A DNA stretch of 64,000 bases from Gramella sp. KN1008. GTDB taxonomy: Bacteria; Bacteroidota; Bacteroidia; Flavobacteriales; Flavobacteriaceae. The notes beneath the pieces are model-generated. The model saw only the letters and a program-made list of their open reading frames with translations, did no database searches and was not told where the DNA came from. The stretch lies in the NCBI RefSeq assembly GCF_004332155.1, contig NZ_SJDV01000002.1, positions 138,193 through 202,192 of the forward strand, read 5' to 3'. A program made the position numbers and the translations under genes. Shown piece after piece: positions 16,239-25,082 of the stretch (position 1 is the stretch's first letter; every line of letters starts with the position of its first letter).

Positions 16239-16342
16239 GTAATGACAAGGGAAAAGCCCGTATTTGTTAATAACTTGGTGGTTTTGTTAATAAAGATAAT
16301 TGTTTTTTACTAAAATGCAACAAATTCAGTGTTAATAAGGCT

Positions 16343-17290
16343 TTAGAGCATTTTTGCATCAGGTGCGAAATTGAATCCGTTCAAAAGTTCTTTTGATCTC
16401 ATTTTCCTTTTTCCGGGTAACTGTATTTCATGTATAATAATATGACCGTCCAAAGCAGCTACTTTTATCTGTTTGTCGTTTACAATAACAGTCCCGTTGG
16501 GCAGATGATGTTCCTGTTTTATCTTATCTACTTCATATATCTTTACCTGTACCTGCTCTGAAGTATCCTCCATAAAGCACCATGCTCCGGGATAGGGGTC
16601 CAAACCTCTTATCAGGTTGTATATTTCATCGACCGGGGCATTCCAGTCTATCTTGGTGTTTTCTCTCGTAAGCTTAGGGGCCGATTTAAGTGAAGAATCT
16701 ATTGGTTGGGGCTCTTTCATTACTTCATCGCTGCCAATTGCATTTAGCGTTTGTACGACCAGCTCCGCTCCGGTTTCCATCAAACGGTCATGAAGAGAAC
16801 CAACGTTTTCGGTTTCACTAATTTCCAACTCTTTTTGAAATATAATTTCTCCTGTATCTATCTTTTCATCAAGAAAAAAGGTGGAGACACCTGTCTTTGT
16901 CTCTCCATTTATTATGGCCCAGTTAATGGGAGCAGCACCACGGTATTGTGGTAACAGGGAGGCATGCAGATTAAAAGTTCCATATTCCGGTAGATCCCAA
17001 ACTGACTTTGGGAGCATTCTGAAGGCTACCACTACCTGTACATTAGGATCTAAGTCTTTAAGTTCTTTATGGAATTCCTCAGATTTCAGGTTGGTGGGCT
17101 GTAAAACCTTTAGCCCCTGAGACTTCGCATATACTTTCACCGCACTTTCCTTCAGTTTTCTTCCCCTTCCAGCTGGTCTGTCGGGAGCCGTTATCACACC
17201 TACTACCTGGTAGCCTGTTTCCAGGATCGCCTTGAGGCTGTTTACGGCAAAATCTGGTGTGCCCATGAACACTATTCTAAGGTCTTTCAT
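16343..17290 (-). CDS. fmt: Methionyl-tRNA formyltransferase
   Basis: It formylates initiator Met-tRNA using 10-formyl-tetrahydrofolate. The 315 residues have RIVFMGTPDFAVNSL, APDRPAGRGRKL, the catalytic NLHASLLPQYRGAAPINWAI (Asn-His, Arg loop about 107-126) and a C-terminal OB-like domain (about 208-315). The start overlaps the recQ stop (ATGA), so it is translationally coupled as the last gene of AAA-recQ-fmt. Confidence 0.96.
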   Translation of the reverse strand: MKDLRIVFMGTPDFAVNSLKAILETGYQVVGVITAPDRPAGRGRKLKESAVKVYAKSQGLKVLQPTNLKSEEFHKELKDLDPNVQVVVAFRMLPKSVWDLPEYGTFNLHASLLPQYRGAAPINWAIINGETKTGVSTFFLDEKIDTGEIIFQKELEISETENVGSLHDRLMETGAELVVQTLNAIGSDEVMKEPQPIDSSLKSAPKLTRENTKIDWNAPVDEIYNLIRGLDPYPGAWCFMEDTSEQVQVKIYEVDKIKQEHHLPNGTVIVNDKQIKVAALDGHIIIHEIQLPGKRKMRSKELLNGFNFAPDAKML

Positions 17291-19188
17291 TTTTTGTTGA
17301 TTTTATATTTGTTATTAGGAGTGCGACTCACGATTTCCTTTTCGTTTAATAATCCCAGAACTTTAAGAATAGACTCTTCTTTATATTGTAGTAGGGAAGT
17401 GATCTCACGTGAATCCTTGGGTCCTGTCTTTAGTATTCTCAGGATCGCAAGGTAGATCTCGTTCATATCATCTCTGGACATATTGGTGTCTTCTTTTTTA
17501 CACACCGAACATTTCCCGCAGGTTTTTGGATTCTTTTCCCCGAAATATCCAAGTAATTGTACCTGCCGGCAGATTTTATCATTATTTACAAATTGAAGAA
17601 CGGCATCGATCTTTTGTTTTTTTACCTTATTATAGTCCCAAATAAAGCTCGCCAAGGGGTTTAATGTGGAAGCGTCTTCCCGAGGCACCAGAAAGCTAAT
17701 ACTCGCATCATACTTTGAAATATTGAACTCTATCACTTCTTTTTGAGCCAGTTCTTCCAGGATCTTTAGCGCTGCATCTTCAGGGATCCCGCATTTTTCG
17801 GCCACCGATTCAAGATTAAAAGCTACCATATTATCAAAGACGCCACCATAGTTCCTGAGGATTGTTCTCATAAGATTCGCGTAGCGCGGATTTTCATCCA
17901 GGTAATTATCCAGATGATTTCCTGAAAGCAGAATCATGATCTCTGTTTTTTTCTGGTAGTTCTGTGATAACCTAAGAACGCTGCATCTGTCAAGTAGTTG
18001 CAGGGCGTTGTAGGCTTTATTCGCATTGAACTGATATTGATGACAGAAACCTGAAAAATTGAAATCATGGCTCGTATTTTCACCTTCCCCGTAAGCTATA
18101 CTAAAAAACGCGTTTAGTTTTCGATACACAAGTTTTACATCTTCAAATGATGCAAGATTATTAAGAAACTGGTTCTTCAAGACAGGGATGTCCCCGGCAT
18201 TGGTAAGCACGATGGCCCGCGCAGATTTTCCGTCTCTTCCCGCCCTTCCGGCTTCCTGAAAATAGCTTTCCATACTTTCAGGCAGATCGATATGGATCAC
18301 GGTTCTAACATCGGCCTTATCTATACCCATGCCAAAAGCCGTGGTTGCAACCATTACACTAACTTTATTAGAAATCCAATCATTAAATCTTAGTGTTTTG
18401 TCTTCTTTCCTTAGTCCGCCATGATAAGCGGCGGCAGTGATCCCGTTTTTATTTAGAAAGCTGGAGATTTCCTGTGTCGCGTTACGGCTTCTTACATATA
18501 TAATGGCAGAATCTCCCTTGAGAAGTTGAGTTAAGCGGAAATATTTATCCTCTGTCTTAATAACTTCATACTGAAGGTTGGGCCTTTCGAAGGACTTTTT
18601 ATGAATAACAGGTTCCTGAAGTTTAAGTTGCTCGCAGATATCATTAACCACATCTTTTGTGGCGGTTGCTGTAAATGCTGCCATGGTGATTCCAGGCAAT
18701 AGTTCCCTGATCTCTGAAATATTACGGTAAGCAGGTCTGAAATCATGACCCCACTGGGATATACAATGAGCTTCATCAACCGCAAGGAGATTGATATTCA
18801 TTTGCTTGAGGCGTTCCCTTACGATATCCTGCTGAAGTCTTTCTGGCGATAGATAAAGGAATTTATAATTGCCGAAAATGCAATTATCAAGATTTCGGTC
18901 CAGGTCATCATAAGAAATTCCACCCGTAATGGCCATTGCCTTAATATTCTTCTGTTGCAAGGCGTTAACCTGGTCTTCCATGAGTGAGATAAGAGGTGAT
19001 ATTACTATACATATCCCTTCCCGCATCATGGCGGGCACCTGGTAACAAATAGATTTTCCTCCTCCCGTGGGGAAAAGAGTGAGGCTGTCCTTTCCTTCCA
19101 GAATGGATTTGATGACTTCTAGCTGCTGCGCCCTGAACTCGTTAAACCCCCAGTATTTCTCTAATATTTTTAAAGCCTCTTCTCGCAA
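17287..19188 (-). CDS. recQ: RecQ-family ATP-dependent DNA helicase
   Basis: A 3'-5' superfamily 2 helicase for recombination and repair. The 633-residue protein has Walker A FPTGGGKSICYQ (about 40-51), DEAH in VDEAHCISQWGHDFRP, motif VI DLPESMESYFQEAGRAGRDG and an RQC zinc site with four Cys (CRQVQLLGYFGEKNP then TCGKCSVC, about 545-570). A winged-helix-like end follows and no HRDC domain is seen. It starts 6 bases after the upstream AAA gene and its stop overlaps fmt. Confidence 0.95.
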   Translation of the reverse strand: MREEALKILEKYWGFNEFRAQQLEVIKSILEGKDSLTLFPTGGGKSICYQVPAMMREGICIVISPLISLMEDQVNALQQKNIKAMAITGGISYDDLDRNLDNCIFGNYKFLYLSPERLQQDIVRERLKQMNINLLAVDEAHCISQWGHDFRPAYRNISEIRELLPGITMAAFTATATKDVVNDICEQLKLQEPVIHKKSFERPNLQYEVIKTEDKYFRLTQLLKGDSAIIYVRSRNATQEISSFLNKNGITAAAYHGGLRKEDKTLRFNDWISNKVSVMVATTAFGMGIDKADVRTVIHIDLPESMESYFQEAGRAGRDGKSARAIVLTNAGDIPVLKNQFLNNLASFEDVKLVYRKLNAFFSIAYGEGENTSHDFNFSGFCHQYQFNANKAYNALQLLDRCSVLRLSQNYQKKTEIMILLSGNHLDNYLDENPRYANLMRTILRNYGGVFDNMVAFNLESVAEKCGIPEDAALKILEELAQKEVIEFNISKYDASISFLVPREDASTLNPLASFIWDYNKVKKQKIDAVLQFVNNDKICRQVQLLGYFGEKNPKTCGKCSVCKKEDTNMSRDDMNEIYLAILRILKTGPKDSREITSLLQYKEESILKVLGLLNEKEIVSRTPNNKYKINKK

Positions 19189-19194
19189 ATATGT

Positions 19195-19728
19195 CTAGAT
19201 CTTATTCAATATGAATTCAGTACGTTCAGTAATGGTCATTTTTGGCACCTCTATTGGATCGTAACCATACTTTTTATAAGTAGAATAAAGATAAGACGAA
19301 ATTTTTAAGGCTTCTTCATAGCTTTCATAACGTTCATTGTCACTGGTATAGATCTCCTTCCAGGGTGGCAGTATAAAGATCTTGTCGTACCGGTACTCTG
19401 TACAGGTGGTATGGAAGAGGGCGGGGTAGTCTGTACTGAAATACTCCATATAAGCAAGTACATCCGGAAGACCCCGGTCTATGAACACCTGCTGTTTATC
19501 AAATCTATTCGCTTCCAGGAACTGGTCCAGTCTTCCCTCGAGTAGTTTTTGGCTGAACAGAAGGGGCTTTTCCAGGAATAATTGGTCTATACCTTCTTTT
19601 TGGGCCTCCAGGGTAACCTGTCTGGAGATCTCATGCAGGCATTTTTCACCTTTTTCCTCCAGTTTATGAATGATGGAAGATTTTCCCGTACCGGGCCCAC
19701 CGGTAATTACGATTTTTCTAGTTTTCAC
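19195..19728 (-). CDS. AAA/P-loop ATPase, nucleoside-kinase-like
   Basis: A 177-residue P-loop protein of the AAA_28 type, related to the kinase domain of NadR. Walker A is ITGGPGTGKSSIIHKLE (7-23); other features are FIDRGLPDVLAYMEYF (about 83-98) with an Asp-Arg as in NMP kinases and FILPPWKEIYTSDNERYES (about 117-135). The start appears to be GTG at 19728. The substrate is unknown. It is first in an operon with recQ and fmt, and divergent from DUF493. Confidence 0.83.
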   Translation of the reverse strand: MKTRKIVITGGPGTGKSSIIHKLEEKGEKCLHEISRQVTLEAQKEGIDQLFLEKPLLFSQKLLEGRLDQFLEANRFDKQQVFIDRGLPDVLAYMEYFSTDYPALFHTTCTEYRYDKIFILPPWKEIYTSDNERYESYEEALKISSYLYSTYKKYGYDPIEVPKMTITERTEFILNKI

Positions 19729-19779
19729 GCGGCAAATTTCGACATTTGAATTTGATTATAAAAATGCTATCATTCCTTG

Positions 19780-19787
19780 TATCTTTG
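19780..19787 (+). promoter_or_regulatory. -7 element of the DUF493 gene
   Basis: TATCTTTG is an exact TAnnTTTG match, placing the RNA start near 19793. That supports the ATG at 19813 and excludes the in-frame ATG at 19777. Confidence 0.65.
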
Positions 19788-19800
19788 CAGTCTTAAAAAG

Positions 19801-19806
19801 AAGGAG
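19801..19806 (+). promoter_or_regulatory. Shine-Dalgarno site of the DUF493 gene
   Basis: AAGGAG lies 6 bases before the ATG at 19813. Such a strong site is exceptional in this window, where most starts have none. Confidence 0.6.
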
Positions 19807-19812
19807 AAAATT

Positions 19813-20106
19813 ATGAGCGAATCGAATAATCCCGAAGAATTTTACGCGAAACTGAAGAAACAGCTACAGGATACATCCCTTTGGCCTTCAGAATATCTAT
19901 ATAAGTTCATTGTGCCTACTAAAGAAGAAAAGATAGAAAAGGTAGAAGGTATTTTTAATAATATGGGGGCTGTTATAAGGACAAAGCAGTCCAAAAAAGG
20001 AACCTATACCAGTATCTCCATAAATGTGAGAATGAAGAATCCGGATGCAGTGATTGGAAAATACCGGGAAGTGGCAGAGAAGGTGGAAGGCGTAATCGCC
20101 CTCTAA
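19813..20106 (+). CDS. DUF493 family protein
   Basis: A 97-residue ferredoxin-like-fold protein of the YbeD/DUF493 type, with YKFIVPTKEEKIEKVEGIF and a C-terminal VRMKNPDAVIGKYREVAEKVEGVI. Family members are small regulators of uncertain function. The start at 19813 is chosen because the -7 box and a Shine-Dalgarno lie just before it. Monocistronic. Confidence 0.88.
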   Translation: MSESNNPEEFYAKLKKQLQDTSLWPSEYLYKFIVPTKEEKIEKVEGIFNNMGAVIRTKQSKKGTYTSISINVRMKNPDAVIGKYREVAEKVEGVIAL

Positions 20107-20205
20107 AAATGGAATAAGAAAAGATTTTGTTATGCTTGCTACAGAATATTTATTAATTTGCAGCAGGAGTAAACTTCAGATTAATTACCTAATTAAACTT
20201 CAATT

Positions 20206-20844
20206 TTGACAAACGCATTAGAATATAACTCTGAAAGGAGTAAACTTATCATTCCCGAATACGGAAGGCATCTTCAGAAAATGGTGGAACATGCCGTAAG
20301 CATTGAGGATGACAAGGAAAGAAATAAAGTCGCCAGATCGATTATTTCGGTTATGGGTAACATGAATCCCCACCTGCGTGACGTACCCGATTTTCAGCAT
20401 AAACTTTGGGATCAGTTATTCATTATAAGCGATTTTAAACTGGATGTTGAATCGCCATTTCCGAAACCTACAAAGGAAATGCTGGCAGAAAGGCCGGACA
20501 GACTGGAATATCCTGAAAACAATCCAAAGTATCGCTTCTACGGAAATAATATCAAGAAGATGATAGATGAGGCCAAAGATTATGAAGAGGGGGACCTTAA
20601 AGAAGCTCTTGTTCTTACCATAGCCAACCATATGAAGAAGTCTTACCTGAACTGGAACAGGGATTCTGTGGATGACGGTGTTATCTTCGAACATCTTAGA
20701 GAACTAAGTGGAGGTAAGATAAACCTTAAGAATGCTGATGAAGATCTTAGTGAGGCTTCAGACCTTATAAGGGGAGGAGGCAAGAAGAAATACTCCAAGA
20801 ACACAAAAAAATCTGGCCGCAAGGGAGGCCGTAAACGCCACTAA
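20206..20844 (+). CDS. DUF4290 family protein
   Basis: A 212-residue Bacteroidota-specific protein. It begins LEYNSERSKLIIPEYGRHLQKMVEHAV; the start is TTG at 20206. A mostly helical body has HLRDVPDFQHKLWDQLFI and NHMKKSYLNWNRDSVDD. The last 25 residues are a Lys/Arg/Gly tail (KKKYSKNTKKSGRKGGRKRH), which could bind nucleic acid. It lies 14 bases before murA and is probably cotranscribed with it. Function unknown. Confidence 0.88.
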   Translation: MTNALEYNSERSKLIIPEYGRHLQKMVEHAVSIEDDKERNKVARSIISVMGNMNPHLRDVPDFQHKLWDQLFIISDFKLDVESPFPKPTKEMLAERPDRLEYPENNPKYRFYGNNIKKMIDEAKDYEEGDLKEALVLTIANHMKKSYLNWNRDSVDDGVIFEHLRELSGGKINLKNADEDLSEASDLIRGGGKKKYSKNTKKSGRKGGRKRH

Positions 20845-20858
20845 ACTTAAAATCTTTA

Positions 20859-22172
20859 ATGGGAACATTTCGAATTGAAGGCGGGCATCGTTTGAGTGGG
20901 GAGATACATCCTCAGGGAGCGAAAAACGAGGCACTGCAAATACTCTGCGCCGTATTGCTAACAGAAGAGAAGGTTAATATACATAACATTCCTGATATCC
21001 TTGATGTAAATAAGCTCATTACTTTACTGGGCAATCTCGGGGTAAAGGTTGAAAAGACCGGGAAGGGAAGTTACAGTTTCCAGAGCGATGAACTGGATAT
21101 GGATTATTTAGGCAGCGAACAGTTCAAAGTAGATGGCGGTGGTTTAAGGGGTTCCATAATGATCGTTGGTCCGTTGCTTGGACGTTTTGGGAAAGGATTT
21201 ATACCAAAACCGGGTGGTGACAAGATAGGAAGAAGAAGACTGGATACTCATTTTGAAGGTTTCATGAAGCTTGGGGCAGATTTCAGATATAACAAAGAAG
21301 AAAGGTTTTACGGAGTTGAAGCTCCTAATGGCCTTACCGGTGACTTTATGCTTCTTGAAGAAGCTTCGGTAACGGGAACTGCTAATATCGTTATGGCTGC
21401 TGTTCTTGCCAAGGGAACTACCACTATCTATAATGCGGCCTGCGAACCTTATCTTCAGCAATTATGCAATATGCTGAATTCCATGGGGGCGAAGATCAGC
21501 GGAGTAGGATCTAACCTGCTTATCATAGAAGGAGTAGAAAAACTTGGTGGTTGTGATCACCGAATTCTTCCGGATATGATAGAAATTGGATCCTGGATAG
21601 GCCTGGCAGCAATGACGCGTAGTGAAATTACCATTAAAGACGTAAAATGGGATATGCTCGGCATTATTCCCACTACCTTCAGAAAACTTGGGATTACTAT
21701 AGAAAGGAAAGGCGATGACATGTATATTCCGGCTCATACCCACGGATATGAAGTTCAAAGCTTTATTGACGGCTCTATAATGAACATAAGTGATGCTCCA
21801 TGGCCCGGATTCACACCGGATCTGTTAAGCATCATGCTGGTGGTTGCGACACAGGCGAGAGGAAGCGTTCTGATACATCAAAAGATGTTTGAAAGCCGTT
21901 TGTTCTTCGTAGATAAGCTTATTGACATGGGGGCCAAGATCATTCTCTGTGATCCGCACCGTGCTACGGTTATTGGCCATGATTTTAAATCAGAGCTGAA
22001 AGCTACCACTATGACCTCACCCGATATAAGGGCTGGTATTTCCCTTCTTATCGCCGCACTATCAGCCAAAGGAACTTCAACAATCCATAATATCGAGCAG
22101 ATAGATCGTGGATATGAGAATATTGAAGGTCGTTTAAAAGCTATTGGTGCAAAAATCGAAAGAGTCGATTAA
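20859..22172 (+). CDS. murA: UDP-N-acetylglucosamine 1-carboxyvinyltransferase (Asp-type)
   Basis: It catalyses the first committed step of peptidoglycan synthesis, transferring enolpyruvate from PEP to UDP-GlcNAc. The 437 residues include PEP-site Lys22 in GAKNEAL, RGSIMIVGPLLGRFG (97-111) and the catalytic-base region PGFTPDLLS (Asp about 302). The residue equivalent to E. coli Cys115 is Asp121 (codon GAC at 21219-21221, in PKPGGDKIG). In other MurA proteins that change keeps activity and abolishes fosfomycin alkylation. It is paired with DUF4290 and ends at a strong bidirectional terminator. Confidence 0.96.
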   Translation: MGTFRIEGGHRLSGEIHPQGAKNEALQILCAVLLTEEKVNIHNIPDILDVNKLITLLGNLGVKVEKTGKGSYSFQSDELDMDYLGSEQFKVDGGGLRGSIMIVGPLLGRFGKGFIPKPGGDKIGRRRLDTHFEGFMKLGADFRYNKEERFYGVEAPNGLTGDFMLLEEASVTGTANIVMAAVLAKGTTTIYNAACEPYLQQLCNMLNSMGAKISGVGSNLLIIEGVEKLGGCDHRILPDMIEIGSWIGLAAMTRSEITIKDVKWDMLGIIPTTFRKLGITIERKGDDMYIPAHTHGYEVQSFIDGSIMNISDAPWPGFTPDLLSIMLVVATQARGSVLIHQKMFESRLFFVDKLIDMGAKIILCDPHRATVIGHDFKSELKATTMTSPDIRAGISLLIAALSAKGTSTIHNIEQIDRGYENIEGRLKAIGAKIERVD

Positions 22173-22190
22173 CAATTCAAAAACAACATA

Positions 22191-22220
22191 AAAAAAGCTG
22201 CTCAGTGAGCAGCTTTTTTT
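22191..22220. terminator. Bidirectional terminator between murA and the convergent gene
   Basis: AAAAAAGCTGCTCA and TGAGCAGCTTTTTTT form a perfect palindrome with A and T runs on both sides, so it can stop transcription in both directions. Confidence 0.88.
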
Positions 22221-22251
22221 GTTATTACGATAATAATACCTTATCAGATAA

Positions 22252-23715
22252 TTAAACCTCTTCGGTTTTTGCCTTTTCCTTGTTTTCTCTGTATTGGAAA
22301 AGGTTTTGTTCCTTGATCATCTTGGTGGTCTTTTCCGGAAGCATTTCTTCCCAGCCTTCCTTACCTTCGCTGATCATCTTCAGAACTTCGCGTGAATAAA
22401 TATCCATAATATCCGGGTTGTAGTCTTTAATATCTTCTACACGACCGTTGTATTTGAAGAATTTATATAGCTCCTTCATCCGCGGATGTACTTTAAGGTT
22501 TTCACTGGTATTGATCTCTCCTGTTTCAGGATCTTTCAGGGGATATAGATAAACCTTAAGATCTTTGAAGAAGAGTTTACCGAAGGCTTCCAGGATACCG
22601 CCGCTCAAATGACGATAATATTTCTCATCAAATACATCCACAAGGTTCTGAACCCCCATGGTAAGTCCCATTCTTTGTTTTGAATAGCGTGAGAAGTATT
22701 CCACCACCCTGTAGTACTCCTGGAAATTAGAGATCATTACGGTCTGGCCTAAGGAACAAAGCAGCTCGGCTCTGTCCATAAAGTCCCTTTCATCTATCTC
22801 ACCTTCCGCCCTTAGGTTAGAGAGCGTAATTTCAAATATGATCTCTGTATTCTCCCTGGAAACCTTACTTTCTTTAAAGAAGAGCTCTTTAGAGCGTTCA
22901 TACATATCCATATTCACTTTGGTAACGGGTCTAAAGCTACCGCGAAGAGCAAGGATATTCTTTTTATAAAGGATCTTGGCCGGTAGTACGTTGTTTCCGT
23001 CAGGACCAAACATTACGGCTTCGGTCATTCCATTTTTGACCAGTTGCAGGCTCATCAATCGGTTATCAACCTTTTCAAACCTGGGCCCCGAGAAATTGAT
23101 GGTGTCAATCTCTATCTGATCCTTATCTATATGGTCATAAAGATACCTGAGCAGTTTTTTGGGATTATCATACTTATAATAAGCACCATAAATAAGGTTT
23201 ACACCCAGTATTCCCAATGTATTCTGCTGATGTCTTGCATCGTTTTCATGAAAACGAACATGCAGAATGATTTCGTTATAATCTTCTTTGGGATCTACCT
23301 GGTATCTTATTCCAACCCATCCGTGCCCCTTATATTTTTTGGCGAAATCTATAGTGGCCACTGTATTGGCATAGGTAAAGAATAGTTTATTTGGATGTTT
23401 CTCCCTGGAAATACGCTGCTCGATAAGATTGGTTTCGTGATGCAGCATTTTCTTTAGCCTTGCCTCGGTCACATACCGCCTGTCATCTTCCATACCGTAG
23501 ATAGCATCACTAAAGTCCTTATCATACGCGCTCATAGCTTTGGCAATGGTACCGGAGGCGCCACCAGCCCGAAAAAAGTTTCTTACGGTTTCCTGGCCTG
23601 CACCAATTTCCGAAAATGTCCCGTAGATATTTTCGTTCAAATTGATGCGCAGGGCTTTGCTGTTTATTGAAGGAACATTCTCAAATTCCTTGTCGCCCAT
23701 TATAGTAATTGGCAT
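22252..23715 (-). CDS. Conserved Bacteroidota protein of unknown function
   Basis: From the ATG at 23715 this is 487 residues, beginning MPITIMGDKEFENVPSIN. A start at 23700 (MGDKEF) is also possible; further upstream sequence overlaps the divergent promoter and is unlikely to be coding. Landmark segments are YGTFSEIGAGQETVRNFFRAGGASGTIAK and FTYANTVATIDFAKKYKGHGWVG. No signal peptide or TM. I recall homologues labelled nicotinate-nucleotide adenylyltransferase, but no HxGH nucleotidyltransferase motif is visible, so I do not adopt that name. Probably soluble, about 55 kDa. Confidence 0.8.
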   Translation of the reverse strand: MPITIMGDKEFENVPSINSKALRINLNENIYGTFSEIGAGQETVRNFFRAGGASGTIAKAMSAYDKDFSDAIYGMEDDRRYVTEARLKKMLHHETNLIEQRISREKHPNKLFFTYANTVATIDFAKKYKGHGWVGIRYQVDPKEDYNEIILHVRFHENDARHQQNTLGILGVNLIYGAYYKYDNPKKLLRYLYDHIDKDQIEIDTINFSGPRFEKVDNRLMSLQLVKNGMTEAVMFGPDGNNVLPAKILYKKNILALRGSFRPVTKVNMDMYERSKELFFKESKVSRENTEIIFEITLSNLRAEGEIDERDFMDRAELLCSLGQTVMISNFQEYYRVVEYFSRYSKQRMGLTMGVQNLVDVFDEKYYRHLSGGILEAFGKLFFKDLKVYLYPLKDPETGEINTSENLKVHPRMKELYKFFKYNGRVEDIKDYNPDIMDIYSREVLKMISEGKEGWEEMLPEKTTKMIKEQNLFQYRENKEKAKTEEV

Positions 23716-23793
23716 ATTTTTTCTTTTAAATAAACAATGTTCTTTGTGTACTTCAAAAGTACTAAAAGCGCTAGGCATACAAAAAAATATATT

Positions 23794-23801
23794 TACTTTT
23801 G
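23794..23801 (+). promoter_or_regulatory. -7 element of the MBL hydrolase gene
   Basis: TACTTTTG matches TAnnTTTG exactly. The predicted RNA start, about 23807, leaves only a short leader before the TTG at 23822. Confidence 0.5.
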
Positions 23802-23821
23802 TTTTGAAAAATAACAGGCTT

Positions 23822-24583
23822 TTGCAAGTAATATTTTTAGGAACAGGAACATCACAGGGCATACCCATTATAGGAAGCGACCATCCGGTATGTCTTAGCG
23901 ACAATCCAAAAGATAAACGTCTTCGCGTATCCGTTCTTATTACCTGGAACAATTATAATATACTTATAGACTGCGGGCCAGATTTCAGGCAGCAAATGCT
24001 TGCGAACAATGTAAAGCGCCTGGACGCTATTTTTTATACTCATGAGCATAATGACCATACTGCCGGGCTAGACGATATTCGGCCTTTCTTTTTCAGGCAG
24101 GGTGATATTCCTGTCTATGCGCATAAGCGGGTATTAAAAGCCCTTCGTAAAAGGTTCGATTATATTTTTACTACTGAAAATAAATATCCCGGGGCTCCTG
24201 GGGTAAAGGAAAATATCATCGAAAACAAAACCTTTAGTTTTCATGGTCTTACCGTAACTCCGGTGGAATTCATGCATAATCGCTTGCAGGTATTTGGATT
24301 TAGGCTTGAAGATTTTGCTTACCTCACTGATATTAAATCAATTGAAGATGAAGAGGTGGAAAAATTAAACGACCTTAAAGTTCTGGTGGTAAGTGCACTT
24401 CGTGTAGAGTCCCATCATTCCCATTTTAATCTGGATGAGGCTTTGAAATTCATTGAAAGGTTAAACCCGGAAAGAGCTTATCTTACTCATATTAGCCATA
24501 TGCTGGGTTTTCATGATGAAGTAGAGAAGGAGTTACCGCCAAATGTTCACCTTGCATACGATAATTTAAAAATCAACGTATAG
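23822..24583 (+). CDS. MBL-fold metallo-hydrolase (PhnP/RNase Z-like)
   Basis: A cytosolic metallo-beta-lactamase-fold phosphoesterase. The protein starts QVIFLGTGTSQGIPIIGSDHP and has the metal motif HEHNDH in YTHEHNDHTAGLDDIRPF, then a His in PVEFMHNRLQVFG, an Asp in YLTDIKS and a His in YLTHISHMLG. The length is about 253 residues. A TTG start (23822, or 23804) is chosen because the promoter lies just upstream and the family begins at this point; the longer frame back to 23642 is antisense to the divergent gene. The next gene follows after 1 base. Confidence 0.88.
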   Translation: MQVIFLGTGTSQGIPIIGSDHPVCLSDNPKDKRLRVSVLITWNNYNILIDCGPDFRQQMLANNVKRLDAIFYTHEHNDHTAGLDDIRPFFFRQGDIPVYAHKRVLKALRKRFDYIFTTENKYPGAPGVKENIIENKTFSFHGLTVTPVEFMHNRLQVFGFRLEDFAYLTDIKSIEDEEVEKLNDLKVLVVSALRVESHHSHFNLDEALKFIERLNPERAYLTHISHMLGFHDEVEKELPPNVHLAYDNLKINV

Positions 24584-24584
24584 A

Positions 24585-25082
24585 ATGCGAAATAAGATCC
24601 TAATGTATCTGTTTATTTTTTCAGTTCTGTTTACTATTTTCATATATGTGAACGATAAAAGAATACTTGATTCCAAACAGGGAGAAATAGACCGACTTCA
24701 AAACGAACTTACCGAAACGAAAACCGAACTGGAGAATTTTTCCCAGTCTGATGAAAACGAAGAATATTTTGGCCTTGAAAATAATGAAGATGCCATCACT
24801 TATTTTGATAATAAGGGAATCGACACTAAAGACCTTATTTTGAAAATTGAAGATGCCATAATCAGTCAGAATCAGGCAGGGAAAGACAATCCTTTAGTTC
24901 CCCAGGACGGCATGGAAGGAGACATGAGGATCAATAAGATCAAAGTGCTTAATCATAAATGGATCATAGCCGACTTCACCGATGGTACTTACTGGGGAGA
25001 GGTTTTTCTAACCTATCAGGTTGGGGAAAACGGAAATATACAGTTCACCCCTGAAAAATCTTTTCTCTACCCGATGTACTAG
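24585..25082 (+). CDS. Membrane-anchored protein of unknown function
   Basis: The 165-residue protein has one N-terminal TM (about 5-22), a coiled coil (about 28-55, rich in Glu, Lys and Leu) and a C-terminal periplasmic domain ending in TDGTYWGEVFLTYQVGENG. It begins 1 base after the MBL gene, so the two form an operon. Family not recognised. It converges with the esterase, overlapping by 4 bases. Confidence 0.78.
   Translation: MRNKILMYLFIFSVLFTIFIYVNDKRILDSKQGEIDRLQNELTETKTELENFSQSDENEEYFGLENNEDAITYFDNKGIDTKDLILKIEDAIISQNQAGKDNPLVPQDGMEGDMRINKIKVLNHKWIIADFTDGTYWGEVFLTYQVGENGNIQFTPEKSFLYPMY

Noticed and set aside
22252..23715. Naming the gene nadD
   Set aside because: No nucleotidyltransferase motif could be found in the sequence.
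23642..23803. N-terminal extension of the MBL hydrolase
   Set aside because: It is antisense to the divergent gene and upstream of the promoter box at 23794-23801.
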